Positions 1 to 8,698 of a DNA stretch of 64,000 nucleotides are shown here, one piece after another; positions within the stretch are counted from its first letter, which is position 1; each line of letters begins with the position of its first letter. The position numbers and the translations under genes are program-made. The notes below the pieces were generated by a model. That model had not been told where the DNA came from and did not search any database. It worked only from the letters and a program-made list of their open reading frames with translations. This DNA is from Dactylosporangium roseum. GTDB lineage: Bacteria > Actinomycetota > Actinomycetes > Mycobacteriales > Micromonosporaceae. The stretch lies in NCBI RefSeq assembly GCF_025264685.1, contig NZ_CP073721.1:1603001-1667000 (forward strand), given 5' to 3'.

Positions 1-2
1 AC

Positions 3-1178
3 ACGGGTGAGACCGTCCGGCTCGCCGGCTGGGTCCATCGCCGACGGGTCCTGTCCAAGGTCGCCTTTCTCGTGCTGCGCGACCGCCGCGGGCTCGCCCA
101 GGTGGTGTGCCCGTCGGCCGAGCTGCCGGCGGAGGAGACGGTGGTCGAGGTGACCGGGCGGGTCACCGCCAACGCGGTCGCTCCCGGCGGGGTCGAGCTG
201 GTGTCGCCGTCGATCACGGTGCTGTCGCAGGCCGAACCGCCGCCGGTGGAGCTGTTCCGGCCCGCGCTGGGCGCCTCGCTGCCCGCGCTGCTCGACCACG
301 CGCCGGTCACGCGCCGGCACCCGTCCCGGCGCGAGCTCTTCGCGGCGTCGTCGGCGGCGGTGCGGGCGTTCCGGTCGACGCTCGACGAGTTCGGGTTCAC
401 GGAGGTCTTCACGCCGAAGATCGTCGGTACCGCGACCGAGTCCGGCGCCAACGTGTTCGCCGTCGACTACTTCGGCCGGCCCGCGTATCTGGCCCAGTCC
501 CCGCAGTTCTACAAGCAGACGATGGTCGGCGTGTTCGAGCGGGTCTACGAGGTGGGGCCGGTGTTCCGGGCCGAGCCGCACGACACGTCGCGGCACCTGG
601 CGGCGTATACGTCCCTCGACGCCGAGCTCGGGTTCATCGCCGACCATCGCGACGTGATGGAAGTACTGACGGCGGTGCTCCGGTCGATGGTGCGGGCCAC
701 CGGGGTCGAGGGTGTGCGGCTGCCCGGGACGGTGCCGGTGCTGCACTTCGGCGAGGCGCTGGAGGTCGCCGGTGCCGCGCCGGACGAGCCGGACCTGGCA
801 CCGGAGCACGAGCGTGCGCTCGGACTGTGGGCGCTGCGGGAGCACGGGTCCGACTTCATCTACGTGGAGGGGTACCCGATGGTGAAGCGGCCCTTCTACA
901 CGTATCCGGGGCGGTCGTTCGACCTGGTCTTCCGCGGGATGGAGCTGGTCACCGGCGGGCAGCGCCTGCACCGGTACGAGGACTACCTCGCCGCGCTGAC
1001 CGCCCGCGGCGAGCAGCCGGAGGCGTATGCGTCGTACCTCGCGGCGTTCCGCCACGGGATGCCGCCGCACGGCGGGTTCGCGATCGGGCTGGAGCGGTTC
1101 CTGGCGCGGTTGACCGGCGCGGCGAACGTCCGCGAGACGACGCTCTTCCCACGTGACCTGCACCGGCTCGCGCCGTAA
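3..1178 (+). CDS. aspS: Aspartate--tRNA ligase, archaeal/non-discriminating type (5' truncated by window edge)
   Basis: Class II aminoacyl-tRNA synthetase that charges tRNA with aspartate in the cytosol. The open frame runs in from the window edge; the visible part is 391 codons and begins with the OB-fold anticodon-binding strand (GETVRLAGWVHRRR). Motif 2 is seen as FRAEPHDTSRHL and motif 3 as GFAIGLERFLARL near the C-terminus. The compact length without the bacterial GAD insertion domain is that of the archaeal-type AspRS family. Such enzymes are often non-discriminating and also make Asp-tRNA(Asn) for the GatCAB pathway. That specificity is inferred from family, not shown here. Only a short N-terminal stretch should be missing. 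Confidence 0.88.
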   Translation, partial: TGETVRLAGWVHRRRVLSKVAFLVLRDRRGLAQVVCPSAELPAEETVVEVTGRVTANAVAPGGVELVSPSITVLSQAEPPPVELFRPALGASLPALLDHAPVTRRHPSRRELFAASSAAVRAFRSTLDEFGFTEVFTPKIVGTATESGANVFAVDYFGRPAYLAQSPQFYKQTMVGVFERVYEVGPVFRAEPHDTSRHLAAYTSLDAELGFIADHRDVMEVLTAVLRSMVRATGVEGVRLPGTVPVLHFGEALEVAGAAPDEPDLAPEHERALGLWALREHGSDFIYVEGYPMVKRPFYTYPGRSFDLVFRGMELVTGGQRLHRYEDYLAALTARGEQPEAYASYLAAFRHGMPPHGGFAIGLERFLARLTGAANVRETTLFPRDLHRLAP

Positions 1179-1183
1179 ATCGA

Positions 1184-1212
1184 TTGCCCGGCATGCAGTG
1201 AAGATCTATAAT
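1184..1212 (+). promoter_or_regulatory. Strong sigma70-type promoter, leaderless
   Basis: TTGCCC at 1184-1189 and a perfect TATAAT at 1207-1212 are separated by 17 nt. The predicted transcription start falls on or next to the ATG at 1219. This is the best consensus promoter in the window, yet only a 13-codon ORF follows it. Confidence 0.6.
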
Positions 1213-1218
1213 TGATAC

Positions 1219-1349
1219 ATGCGTACTAACGGGGATGGCGTCTGGGATGCACCGCGATGACGGATGGGCGCGAGGTGGCCGGCGGGCCGCCGCGCGCCGC
1301 ATCGGCTCAGCTCGCGCCGCTGTTGATCACCAACTGTGGCAGCGAATGA
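1219..1349 (+). other. Two overlapping micro-ORFs (13 and 30 codons)
   Basis: ATG at 1219 opens MRTNGDGVWDAPR and stops at 1258-1260, overlapping (ATGA) a second ATG at 1257 that reads 30 residues to a stop at 1347-1349. The first sits six nucleotides after a TATAAT box, so a leaderless transcript with translational coupling is possible. The alternative is the 5' scrap of a lost gene that kept its promoter. I recognise no family. The downstream DNA is remnant-rich, which favours decay. Confidence 0.25.
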
Positions 1350-1406
1350 CGCCTTGATGGAAGCGGTCGTTCGGGTGGGCTAGGACGACCACTTCCGGCT
1401 TTCTGT

Positions 1407-1680
1407 CTACAAAGGATGGTTGTGGTACCGGGCCGGGTCGAGGCCGAGCGGCTCGGCGTCGAACCTCGGGCCCGCGTCGCTCAACGCGACGTCGAGGTGA
1501 CGGCGGGCCTCGGGCGTCGCGACGATCGGATACGCGCCGACCGGCCGTGCTCCCTGTGCGCGGTTCGTCGACGAACCCGTGCGGTTGCTCGGCCGGCCGC
1601 GGATGGAGGTCGGTCTCGTCCGGCACCGGAAACGGCAGGTGCTGCCACAGTTCGACGCGCGGACGTGCGCTGCGCGCCCG
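1407..1680 (-). pseudogene. Unrecognised frameshifted gene remnant
   Basis: Reading leftwards, protein-like sequence starts in one frame (VELWQHLPFPVPDETDLHP) and continues in another to a natural-looking C-terminus (PEARRHLDVALSDAGPRFDA, ending YHNHPL). The switch lies near 1560-1580. No start codon or ribosome site is evident upstream. I do not recognise the family. The call rests on codon-like third-position GC and plausible amino-acid composition only. Confidence 0.3.
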
Positions 1681-1834
1681 ACTGGGATTCGTCTGTGGAC
1701 GCTGCCGCATGCGGCGGCTCGATGCCGGTCGCGAGGTGTCGCAAAGTGGACCTTGGTGGGTTCGGTGGCCACGGCCACGGAATCCACCAAGATCAACGTT
1801 CTGTGGGATTTGGTTGATCTCGGGCTCGGCTAAG

Positions 1835-2125
1835 GCGACAATTCGGGCGTGGTGTGTTGCCGCCGAGGTGTGCCGGCCGGCGCGGGTTCCGGCTCGATCC
1901 GCCGCCGTGCCGCTCGACCTCATGATCATGGAAGAGATCTGGCTGCCCCGATAGCCACATCTTTCCCATGATCTGTGAAGTCGCCCGGCCTGGAACGCCG
2001 CCCGGGTCCAGCGGCGACCACGAGCGACGGAGACCCGCTCGCATGACCGTGCGTCACCATCCCGTAGCGCAAACACGGGGTCGACGGACGACCGTGCGGC
2101 TCAACCGCAAGGTCGATTCGTCCGC
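1835..2125 (+). repeat. Dispersed palindromic repeat, family A, copy 1
   Basis: This about 290-bp stretch is clearly similar to 30118-30420 and, inverted, to about 43015-43208. Shared landmarks are GACAATTCGGGCG at the left, an imperfect central hairpin around 1910-1972 with arms containing CATGATCATGG and CTTTCCCATGAT, and GCCCGGGTCCAGC on the right. No transposase is present, so it is either a non-autonomous element or a structured intergenic repeat. Confidence 0.65.
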
Positions 2126-2126
2126 G

Positions 2127-2212
2127 ACCACGACCCGCACGCTGACGCTGACGCTCTTTGTCGTGCTGGTCGCGGTCACGCTCGGGATCACCGTCTGGGC
2201 CAGCCGTTCGAG
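2127..2212 (+). pseudogene. 5' remnant of a solute:cation (acetate-type) symporter
   Basis: The frame reads [17 protein letters not shown] followed by [11 protein letters not shown]. This resembles the first transmembrane helix and following basic turn of ActP-family sodium/acetate symporters. The similarity stops abruptly after WASRS and no further transporter helices follow. The fragment abuts repeat copy 1, suggesting the element or a deletion next to it removed the gene. Confidence 0.35.
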
Positions 2213-2358
2213 GTGGGTTCGCCGTTCGTCCCGTCCGGCCTCGTCCCACCCCTGTGCTCACCTCCGTCGGTCGGCCGTCGCCGGCCGGTGGTGGGAGTAT
2301 CCGGTGGTCGTGTGGGAAAGGTGTGGAGGTTCGGCGCCTGCGGCCGGAGGGCTTCGGG

Positions 2359-3582
2359 GTGCCTGAGACAATGGGGGACGTGATCCCCCGCGACATCGTC
2401 CTGCTCGGCTCGACCGGGTCGATCGGTACGCAGGCCATCGACATCGTCCGTCGGAATCCTGACCGCTTCAGGGTGGTCGCGATCGGTGCCGGTGGCGGCA
2501 ACGTCGCGTTGCTCGCCCGGCAGGCCCTGCAACTCGGGGTCGACGTCGTCGGAGTGGCCCGCGCCAGTGTCGCTCAGGATCTCCAGCTCGCGTTCTACGC
2601 CGAGGCCAAGGCCAAGGGGTGGGCCACCGGAGACTTCCGGCTGCCCAAGATCCTCGCCGGGCCCAATGCCATGACCGAGCTCGCCGAGTGGCCGTGTGAC
2701 ACGGTGCTCAACGGGGTGGTCGGATCGCTCGGGCTGGCGCCGACGCTCGCCGCGCTGCGCGCCGGGCGGGTCCTCGCGCTGGCCAACAAGGAGTCGCTGG
2801 TCGCCGGCGGGCCGCTGGTCCGCGCGGTCGCGAAGCCGGGGCAGATCGTCCCCGTCGACAGTGAACACTCGGCGCTCGCGCAGGGGCTGCGGGGCGGAGC
2901 GCGCGGGGAGGTGCGGCGGCTGGTGCTGACCGCGTCCGGCGGGGCGTTCCGCGGGCGCACGCGCGACGAGCTCAGGGGCGTCACGCCGCGGGAGGCGCTC
3001 GCACACCCCACCTGGGACATGGGGCCGGTCGTCACGATCAACAGCGCGACGCTGGTCAACAAGGGGCTCGAGGTCATCGAGACGCACGAGCTGTTCGACA
3101 TCCCGTACCGGGACATCCAGGTCATGGTGCACCCGCAGTCGGTGATCCACTCGCTGGTCGAGTTCGTCGACGGGTCCACGCTCGCACAGTGCGGCCCGCC
3201 CGACATGCGGCTGCCGATCGCGCTCGCGCTGGGATGGCCCGATCGGGTGCCGGACGCGGCACCCGGCGTCGACTGGACCAAGGCCCACACGTGGGAGCTG
3301 CGGCCGCTGGACGAGGAGGCGTTCCCGGCGGTGGCGCTGGCGAAGGCGGCCGGCGCGGCGGGACGGTGCCGTCCGGCGATCTACAACGCGGCCAACGAAG
3401 AGTGTGTGGCCGCGTTCACAGGCGGTGATCTTCCATTCCTGGGGATCGTGGAGACGCTCGAGCGGGTGCTTACCGACGCCCCGGATTTCGCCGAACCAGG
3501 TACCGTCGATGACGTGCTCGCCGCCGAATCCTGGGCGCGGGTCTATGCGCGCGAGATCATCGCGAACCAGAGAGGGGCCTGA
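2359..3582 (+). CDS. dxr: 1-deoxy-D-xylulose 5-phosphate reductoisomerase
   Basis: Second step of the MEP isoprenoid pathway: NADPH-dependent rearrangement and reduction of DXP to 2-C-methylerythritol 4-phosphate. The 407-residue product shows the nucleotide-binding [14 protein letters not shown], the linker [12 protein letters not shown], the metal/substrate motif [10 protein letters not shown], the flexible-loop region [20 protein letters not shown], and a normal C-terminal domain. I start at GTG 2359 because GGAGGG at 2346-2351 is seven nucleotides upstream. ATG 2371 and GTG 2380 are weaker alternatives. The stop overlaps the next gene by one base (TGATG), as in the conserved dxr-rip1-ispG cluster. 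Confidence 0.95.
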   Translation: MPETMGDVIPRDIVLLGSTGSIGTQAIDIVRRNPDRFRVVAIGAGGGNVALLARQALQLGVDVVGVARASVAQDLQLAFYAEAKAKGWATGDFRLPKILAGPNAMTELAEWPCDTVLNGVVGSLGLAPTLAALRAGRVLALANKESLVAGGPLVRAVAKPGQIVPVDSEHSALAQGLRGGARGEVRRLVLTASGGAFRGRTRDELRGVTPREALAHPTWDMGPVVTINSATLVNKGLEVIETHELFDIPYRDIQVMVHPQSVIHSLVEFVDGSTLAQCGPPDMRLPIALALGWPDRVPDAAPGVDWTKAHTWELRPLDEEAFPAVALAKAAGAAGRCRPAIYNAANEECVAAFTGGDLPFLGIVETLERVLTDAPDFAEPGTVDDVLAAESWARVYAREIIANQRGA

Positions 3583-4871
3583 TGGAGTTCGCGTTGGGGA
3601 TCGTCCTTTTCGCTGTCGGCATTCTCGTCGCCGTGGCACTTCACGAGGCCGGTCACATGTGGTCGGCGCGCGCGTTCGGGATGAAGGTCACCCGCTTCTT
3701 CATCGGCTTCGGTCCGACGATCTTCGCGTTCAGCCGCAAAGGCGTCGAATACGGACTCAAGGCTCTGCCGTTCGGCGCCTTCGTGAAGATCACCGGCATG
3801 ACGCAGCAAGAGGAGGACCTCGACCCGGAGACCGGCAAGCCCGCCGCCGAGCATCCGCGCGCGATGTGGCGCTATCCGGTGTGGAAGCGCACGATCGTGA
3901 TGTCGGCCGGGTCGATCACCCACTTCGCGCTCGCGCTGGTCACGCTGTGGGTCCTGTTCTCGTTCGTCGGCGTTCCCGACACCTCCAAGATCAACGATCT
4001 TCCGGTCCGGGTCGGCGCCGTGTCCGAGTGCATCAGCCCCAAGTACGAGTTCGACCCGAAGACCGGCACACAGAAGGCCTGTGACCCGGCGACCGACCCG
4101 AAGAGCCCGGCGGCGCAGCTCGGACTCCAGCCCGGCGACATCATCGTCGCGGTCGACGGGCAGGCGATCGGCGGCAACCAGCAGTTGCGCGACGTGCTCA
4201 AGGGCGCCGTCGACAAGACCGTCGAGGTGCGGTACAAGCGCGGTGACCAGGTCCTCAGCGGACGCGCCACCATCCCGGCGGCCGAGCGGCCCAAGCCGGG
4301 CAAGCCGGCCAACGAGATCGGCCCGGCCGACCTGGAGCGCGGCGGCCTCCTCGGCATCAACGTGGACCTCCGCTACTCCGACCTGCCGACCCACACCTAC
4401 GGACCCGTCGACGGCGTCGGCCAGACGTTCATCGTGACCGGCAACCTGGTCGAGCGCACGTTCGCCTCGTTCAAGGACATTCCGGAGAAGATCCCGAACC
4501 TGCTCAAGGCGATCCTCGGCGAGCAGCGCGACCCGGAGACGCCGGTCAGCGTCGTGGGCGCCAGCCGGATCGGCGGCGAGCTGTTCGAGCTGGGTGACTG
4601 GGCGTCGCTGCTGTCGCTGTTCGCCACCCTCAACCTGTTCTTCGGCATCTTCAACCTGTTCCCGCTGCTGCCGATGGACGGCGGCCACATCGCGATCGCC
4701 TGGTACGAGCGGGTCCGCTCGTGGATCGCCGCGAAGCGCGGCCGCCCTGACCCGGGCCGGGTGGACTACTACAAGCTGGCGCCGATCACACTTGCGGTGA
4801 TAGGTGTCCTCGGCGTCTTCGTCCTGCTGACGGTGACCGCCGACTTCGTCAATCCGATCACGCTCAAGTAG
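3582..4871 (+). CDS. rseP: Site-2 intramembrane zinc metalloprotease (RseP/Rip1 family, M50)
   Basis: Membrane protease that performs regulated intramembrane proteolysis, typically of anti-sigma factors. The 429-residue product has an N-terminal membrane helix with the zinc motif HEAGH (in [16 protein letters not shown]), a central PDZ domain ([20 protein letters not shown]), and the C-terminal membrane LDG motif seen as [12 protein letters not shown]. Start ATG 3582 overlaps the dxr stop and has AGAGGGG nine bases earlier. It is placed between dxr and ispG as in mycobacteria, where the homologue is Rip1. The target anti-sigma factors cannot be read from this window. Confidence 0.93.
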   Translation: MEFALGIVLFAVGILVAVALHEAGHMWSARAFGMKVTRFFIGFGPTIFAFSRKGVEYGLKALPFGAFVKITGMTQQEEDLDPETGKPAAEHPRAMWRYPVWKRTIVMSAGSITHFALALVTLWVLFSFVGVPDTSKINDLPVRVGAVSECISPKYEFDPKTGTQKACDPATDPKSPAAQLGLQPGDIIVAVDGQAIGGNQQLRDVLKGAVDKTVEVRYKRGDQVLSGRATIPAAERPKPGKPANEIGPADLERGGLLGINVDLRYSDLPTHTYGPVDGVGQTFIVTGNLVERTFASFKDIPEKIPNLLKAILGEQRDPETPVSVVGASRIGGELFELGDWASLLSLFATLNLFFGIFNLFPLLPMDGGHIAIAWYERVRSWIAAKRGRPDPGRVDYYKLAPITLAVIGVLGVFVLLTVTADFVNPITLK

Positions 4872-4882
4872 GGGCGCACTTC

Positions 4883-6049
4883 ATGACCGCTGTCAGCCTC
4901 GGCCTGCCCACCGCGCCGCCGCCGCCGTTGGCGCCGCGCCGGAAGTCCCGTCAGATCATGGTCGGCCCCGTGCCGGTCGGCGGCGGCGCGCCGGTCTCGG
5001 TGCAGTCGATGACGACCACCCTCACCGCCGACGTCAACGCCACGTTGCAGCAGATCGCCGCGCTCACGGCGTCCGGCTGCCAGATCGTGCGGGTCGCGGT
5101 GCCGAGCCAGGACGACGTCGAGGCGCTGCCGGCGATCGCGAAGAAGTCGCAGATCCCGGTGATCGCCGACATCCACTTCCAGCCCAAGTACGTCTTCGCG
5201 GCCATCGACGCCGGCTGCGCCGCGGTGCGGGTCAACCCGGGCAACATCCGGCAGTTCGACGACAAGGTCAAGGAGATCGCCGCCGCGGCTTCGGCCGCCG
5301 GTGTGCCGATCCGCATCGGCGTCAACGCCGGCTCGCTCGACAAGCGGCTGCTGGAGAAGCACGGCAAGGCGACCGCCGAGGCGCTGGTGGAGTCGGCGCT
5401 GTGGGAGTGCTCGCTGTTCGAGGAGCACGGCTTCCGGGACATCAAGATTTCCGTGAAGCACAACGATCCGGTCGTGATGATCCGGGCGTACCGCCAGTTG
5501 GCCGAGCGGTGCGACTACCCGCTGCACCTCGGCGTCACCGAGGCGGGCCCGGCGTTCCAGGGCACGATCAAGTCGGCGGTCGCCTTCGGCGCGCTGCTCG
5601 CCGAGGGCATCGGTGACACGATCCGGGTGTCGCTGTCCGCCCCGCCGGTCGAGGAGATCAAGGTCGGCCAGGCGATCCTCGAGTCCCTCGGCCTGCGGGA
5701 GCGGGGCCTGGAGATCGTCTCCTGCCCGTCGTGCGGCCGGGCCCAGGTCGACGTCTACACGCTGGCCGACCAGGTCACCGCGGCGCTCGAAGGCTTCCCG
5801 GCGCCGCTGCGGGTCGCGGTCATGGGCTGTGTCGTCAACGGCCCGGGTGAGGCCCGTGAGGCCGACCTCGGTGTCGCCTCAGGCAACGGCAAGGGCCAGA
5901 TCTTCGTCAAGGGCGAGGTCATCAAGACCGTGCCAGAATCGCAGATCGTCGAGACGCTCGTCGAGGAGGCGCTGCGCCTCGCCGGGGAGATGGGCGTCGA
6001 CCTGCCGGAGGAGCTCCGCGGCCTCGGCCCGTCGGTGACCGTTCACTGA
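4883..6049 (+). CDS. ispG: 4-hydroxy-3-methylbut-2-enyl-diphosphate synthase (IspG/GcpE)
   Basis: [4Fe-4S] enzyme of the MEP pathway that converts MEcPP to HMBPP. At 388 residues it has the expected length. The TIM barrel contains [12 protein letters not shown] and VNPGNIR. The C-terminal cluster ligands appear as CPSCGR and [11 protein letters not shown]. It lies 11 nt after the protease gene in the same operon. Actinobacteria commonly carry this gene beside dxr and the site-2 protease, and that order is kept here. Confidence 0.95.
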   Translation: MTAVSLGLPTAPPPPLAPRRKSRQIMVGPVPVGGGAPVSVQSMTTTLTADVNATLQQIAALTASGCQIVRVAVPSQDDVEALPAIAKKSQIPVIADIHFQPKYVFAAIDAGCAAVRVNPGNIRQFDDKVKEIAAAASAAGVPIRIGVNAGSLDKRLLEKHGKATAEALVESALWECSLFEEHGFRDIKISVKHNDPVVMIRAYRQLAERCDYPLHLGVTEAGPAFQGTIKSAVAFGALLAEGIGDTIRVSLSAPPVEEIKVGQAILESLGLRERGLEIVSCPSCGRAQVDVYTLADQVTAALEGFPAPLRVAVMGCVVNGPGEAREADLGVASGNGKGQIFVKGEVIKTVPESQIVETLVEEALRLAGEMGVDLPEELRGLGPSVTVH

Positions 6050-6099
6050 CGGGAGGGTATGTACAGCCCCATCCCGGTTGATCTGGCAGGCTGGTACGC

Positions 6100-6939
6100 A
6101 TGCTCACGGTGGCAGCGCGGCTCCTCGGTGACGCGGAGCGCGGTTCGGTCGAGCGACTGCTCGACCAGGACCCGTACGGCGGGGCGCAGGTGGCCGAGCG
6201 CATCTCGACGGCCGGGCTCGCCTGGTGGCGCCAGGACGCCCGGATCTTCGGCTACGGGTCGCGCCGCCACCTGGAGTCGCTCTGCTGGCTCGGCGCCAAC
6301 CTGATCCCGGTCCACGCCACGCCGGCGGCGGTGGCCGCGTTCGCCGAGATGATCGGCAACGAGCCGCGGGGTTGCTCGTCGATCGTCGGCTCCGCCGACG
6401 CCGTCCTCGGACTCTGGGACGTGCTCGCCCCGAGTTGGGGGCCGTCCCGTGACGTGCGGCCCGACCAGCCGCTCATGGCGACCTCCAACCCGGCGTCGGT
6501 CCCGGCCGACCCGGCGGTGCGGCTCGTCCGGCCCGACGAGGTCGACGTGCTCTTCCCGGCGGCGGTCGCGATGTACACCGAAGAGGTCGGAGTCTCGCCG
6601 ACCGCCGACGGTGGCGAGCGGTCGTATCGGGAACGGGTCGGCGAGCTGGTGCGCGCCCGCCGGGCGTACGTGCGGATCATCGACGGCCGGGTCGTCTTCA
6701 AGGCCGAGCTCGCCGTCGTCACCCGCCACACCGCCCAGATCCAGGGCGTCTGGACCGCACCCGAGTGGCGCGGGCGGGGCATTGCCCGGGGTGGCATCGC
6801 CGCGGTCGTCCGGGACGCGTTGCGCCGAGTCGCGCCATCGGTCAGCCTGTATGTCAACGACTACAACACACCCGCCCGGCGGGTGTACGAACGGTGCGGA
6901 TTTCAGCAGGTGGGCACATTCGCCACGGTCCTGTTCTAG
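6100..6939 (+). CDS. GNAT acetyltransferase with N-terminal DUF4081 domain
   Basis: 279 residues: an N-terminal DUF4081-like region (about 1-110) followed by a GNAT fold. The acetyl-CoA loop is TAPEWRGRGIARGG, and the C-terminus carries SLYVNDYNTPARRVYERCGF, the usual GNAT helix and strand. The M. tuberculosis homologue (Rv2867c, from memory) occupies the same place after ispG. The substrate is unknown. Start ATG 6100 has no clear ribosome site; a weak CAGGCT hexamer ends seven bases before it. Confidence 0.85.
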   Translation: MLTVAARLLGDAERGSVERLLDQDPYGGAQVAERISTAGLAWWRQDARIFGYGSRRHLESLCWLGANLIPVHATPAAVAAFAEMIGNEPRGCSSIVGSADAVLGLWDVLAPSWGPSRDVRPDQPLMATSNPASVPADPAVRLVRPDEVDVLFPAAVAMYTEEVGVSPTADGGERSYRERVGELVRARRAYVRIIDGRVVFKAELAVVTRHTAQIQGVWTAPEWRGRGIARGGIAAVVRDALRRVAPSVSLYVNDYNTPARRVYERCGFQQVGTFATVLF

Positions 6940-7023
6940 GGTTGCGATTTCCCGACAAATCGCCCGGCCATGGCGGATGATCACGGGGGAACCCCGATCG
7001 AGCCGACGGAGGGGATGCTCCCC

Positions 7024-7563
7024 ATGGGCCAGATAGTCCGGCAGATTTCGCCCAATACGACCCGGTACTACTGGTATCCGGGGGACAAGAAGGAGTGGCT
7101 GCGCGCCCTCCTCGCGGTCGGGGTGGGCGCCGGCGTGTTCGGCTTGGCCTACCTCGTCACCCGCAGCATCCTCGCCGCGACCGTCCTCGGCCCGGCCGCG
7201 ACGACCGGGGTCCTCGGCTTCAACCTGGGCCGGCGCGACCTGCGGGCCCTCGACGCCGCCGCGCAGGCCAAGGGTCGCCGTGCAGCGGCCGAGGTCTCCG
7301 GGCGAGCCGCCTGGCGAGGACTCGTCGGTGGTGGTGTCGCCGCCTTCGCCGGCCTGGTGATCGTGCACCTGCCGGCCCGCGGTGTCGTCGCCGACTGGCT
7401 GCTGCCCGTCGTCCCGGCCGTCGTCGCCGCGCTGGCCCGGCAGGCCGGCCTGCTCAGCGGCCATCTTGCCCGCGAGTCGGCACCGGCGTCGGCCTACGCC
7501 ACCATGGCCTCGCGCAGGCCGCACAACACCGACGCCGTAGGCGAGCCCGGCACGGCCGTGTAG
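7024..7563 (+). CDS. Small multi-pass membrane protein of unknown function
   Basis: 179 residues with about four hydrophobic helices (WLRALLAVGVGAGVFGLAYL, then SILAATVLGPAATTGVLGF, and a pair around AFAGLVIVHLPA and LLPVVPAVVAALAR). I chose ATG 7024 because GGAGGGG at 7008-7014 is nine bases upstream; ATG 6970 is an in-frame alternative without a good site. The last 23 codons are antisense to a broken regulator gene at 7494-7741, so the native C-terminus may have been replaced. No family recognised. Confidence 0.6.
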   Translation: MGQIVRQISPNTTRYYWYPGDKKEWLRALLAVGVGAGVFGLAYLVTRSILAATVLGPAATTGVLGFNLGRRDLRALDAAAQAKGRRAAAEVSGRAAWRGLVGGGVAAFAGLVIVHLPARGVVADWLLPVVPAVVAALARQAGLLSGHLARESAPASAYATMASRRPHNTDAVGEPGTAV

Positions 7564-7741
7564 AACACCACCCGCTGCCCCTGCTCGTCGGCGTGCAGCG
7601 CCCGGCACTCGAGCGTCAGCTCGCCGAAGTGCGGGTGGTGCGACGTCTTTCGTCGTCCGGCGCACGCAGACCTGGGGCTCGTTCCACCGCCGCACGAGCT
7701 CCGGGCTGTGCTCGGGATCAGATCCTGAACGCCCGGATCCG
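7494..7741 (-). pseudogene. C-terminal remnant of an XRE/MmyB-type transcriptional regulator
   Basis: On the minus strand one frame gives HSPELVRRWNEPQVCVRR, and after a frameshift near 7650 another gives HHPHFGELTLECRALHADE and VVFYTAVPGSPTASVL. These match the end of the MmyB-like ligand-binding domain of actinobacterial helix-turn-helix regulators (typical consensus: HSPEFARRW, then HP.VGEL.L, then VVYTAEPGSPSA). The N-terminal HTH is absent. The stop is at 7494-7496, inside the 3' end of the membrane-protein gene on the other strand. Confidence 0.6.
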
Positions 7742-7758
7742 GACGGGCCCGTGGTGAC

Positions 7759-8628
7759 TCACAGGTAGCCGCGAGCGTGTGCGAGCCACGCGGACGCCGC
7801 GGGGCTGGTCGGGCCGGCGAGCCGCCAGGCCAGCCCCAGCCGCCCGCGCAGCGCGGGTCGGGTGATCCGCAGCGGGTGCAGGTCGGCGCGCCTGCGGGCG
7901 ATCGACGCCGGCAGGATCGCGACGCCCAGCCGCCGCGCCGCGAGGTCGCCGAGCACCGACGGCACGCCGGCCTCGAACGAGACCTTCGGTGCGAACCCGG
8001 CCGCCGCACACGCCTCGTCGAGGATCGCGCGGATGCCGCTGCCGCGCGGCAGGCAGACGAGCGTGCGGTCGCGCAGCGCACCGAGCGGGATCTCCGTGCG
8101 GCCGGCCAGCTCGTGACCGGGCCACACGGCGGCGTCGATCGCCTCGTCGGTCACCACGTGGGCGGCGAGCCCTTCGGGCAGCGTTCCGTAGGCGATGACG
8201 GCCACGTCGTGGCGCCCTTCCCGCAGCCCCTCGACGAGGCGGTCGGTGGAGTCCTCGGCGAGCGTGACCTCCACGCCCGGGTGCCGCGCGTGGAAGTCGG
8301 CGAGGATTCGCGCCAGGTCGACGTTGTGCGAGGTCACGGTGCCGATCGCGACCCGGCCGCGGGTGAGCCCGGTGAGCTCACCGACCGCCTGCCGCATCCC
8401 GTCGACGGCCTGGAGCGCGGCCCGCGCATAGGGGAGCACGGCCTCCCCGGCGGCGGTCAGCCGCACCGTCCTCGCGGACCGGTCGAACAGCGCCTGGCCG
8501 AGCTCCCGCTCCAGCCGCCGCACCTGCGCGCTCACCCCCGGCTGGGCGACGTGGAGCCGGCTCGCCGCCTTGGTGAACCCACCTTCTTCGGCGACGGTCA
8601 CGAAGTGCACGAGCTGATGAAGCTCCAT
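7759..8628 (-). CDS. LysR-family transcriptional regulator
   Basis: 289 residues. The N-terminal winged HTH reads LVHFVTVAEEGGFTKAASRL then VAQPGVSAQVRRLERELG. The C-terminal half is a type-2 periplasmic-binding-like effector domain. It is divergent from a small SnoaL-like gene 70 bp away, the usual arrangement of a LysR protein with its target. Its ATG is eight bases after a TAGAAT box on the minus strand, suggesting a leaderless message. That box overlaps an inverted repeat that could be its own operator. Confidence 0.9.
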   Translation of the reverse strand: MELHQLVHFVTVAEEGGFTKAASRLHVAQPGVSAQVRRLERELGQALFDRSARTVRLTAAGEAVLPYARAALQAVDGMRQAVGELTGLTRGRVAIGTVTSHNVDLARILADFHARHPGVEVTLAEDSTDRLVEGLREGRHDVAVIAYGTLPEGLAAHVVTDEAIDAAVWPGHELAGRTEIPLGALRDRTLVCLPRGSGIRAILDEACAAAGFAPKVSFEAGVPSVLGDLAARRLGVAILPASIARRRADLHPLRITRPALRGRLGLAWRLAGPTSPAASAWLAHARGYL

Positions 8629-8636
8629 AAGCGACG

Positions 8637-8653
8637 ATTCTAGATCACAGAAT
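8637..8653. promoter_or_regulatory. Candidate LysR operator overlapping the lysR -10 box
   Basis: A perfect 5-bp inverted repeat, ATTCT and AGAAT with a 7-bp spacer, fits the LysR T-N11-A box. The minus-strand TAGAAT hexamer (8637-8642) is inside it, which would allow autorepression and control of the divergent gene at 8699. Confidence 0.45.
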
Positions 8654-8698
8654 GAGCTGCTCTTGGAGTTCTGGATCGGGTCGCGTCAGGGTTGGGGT

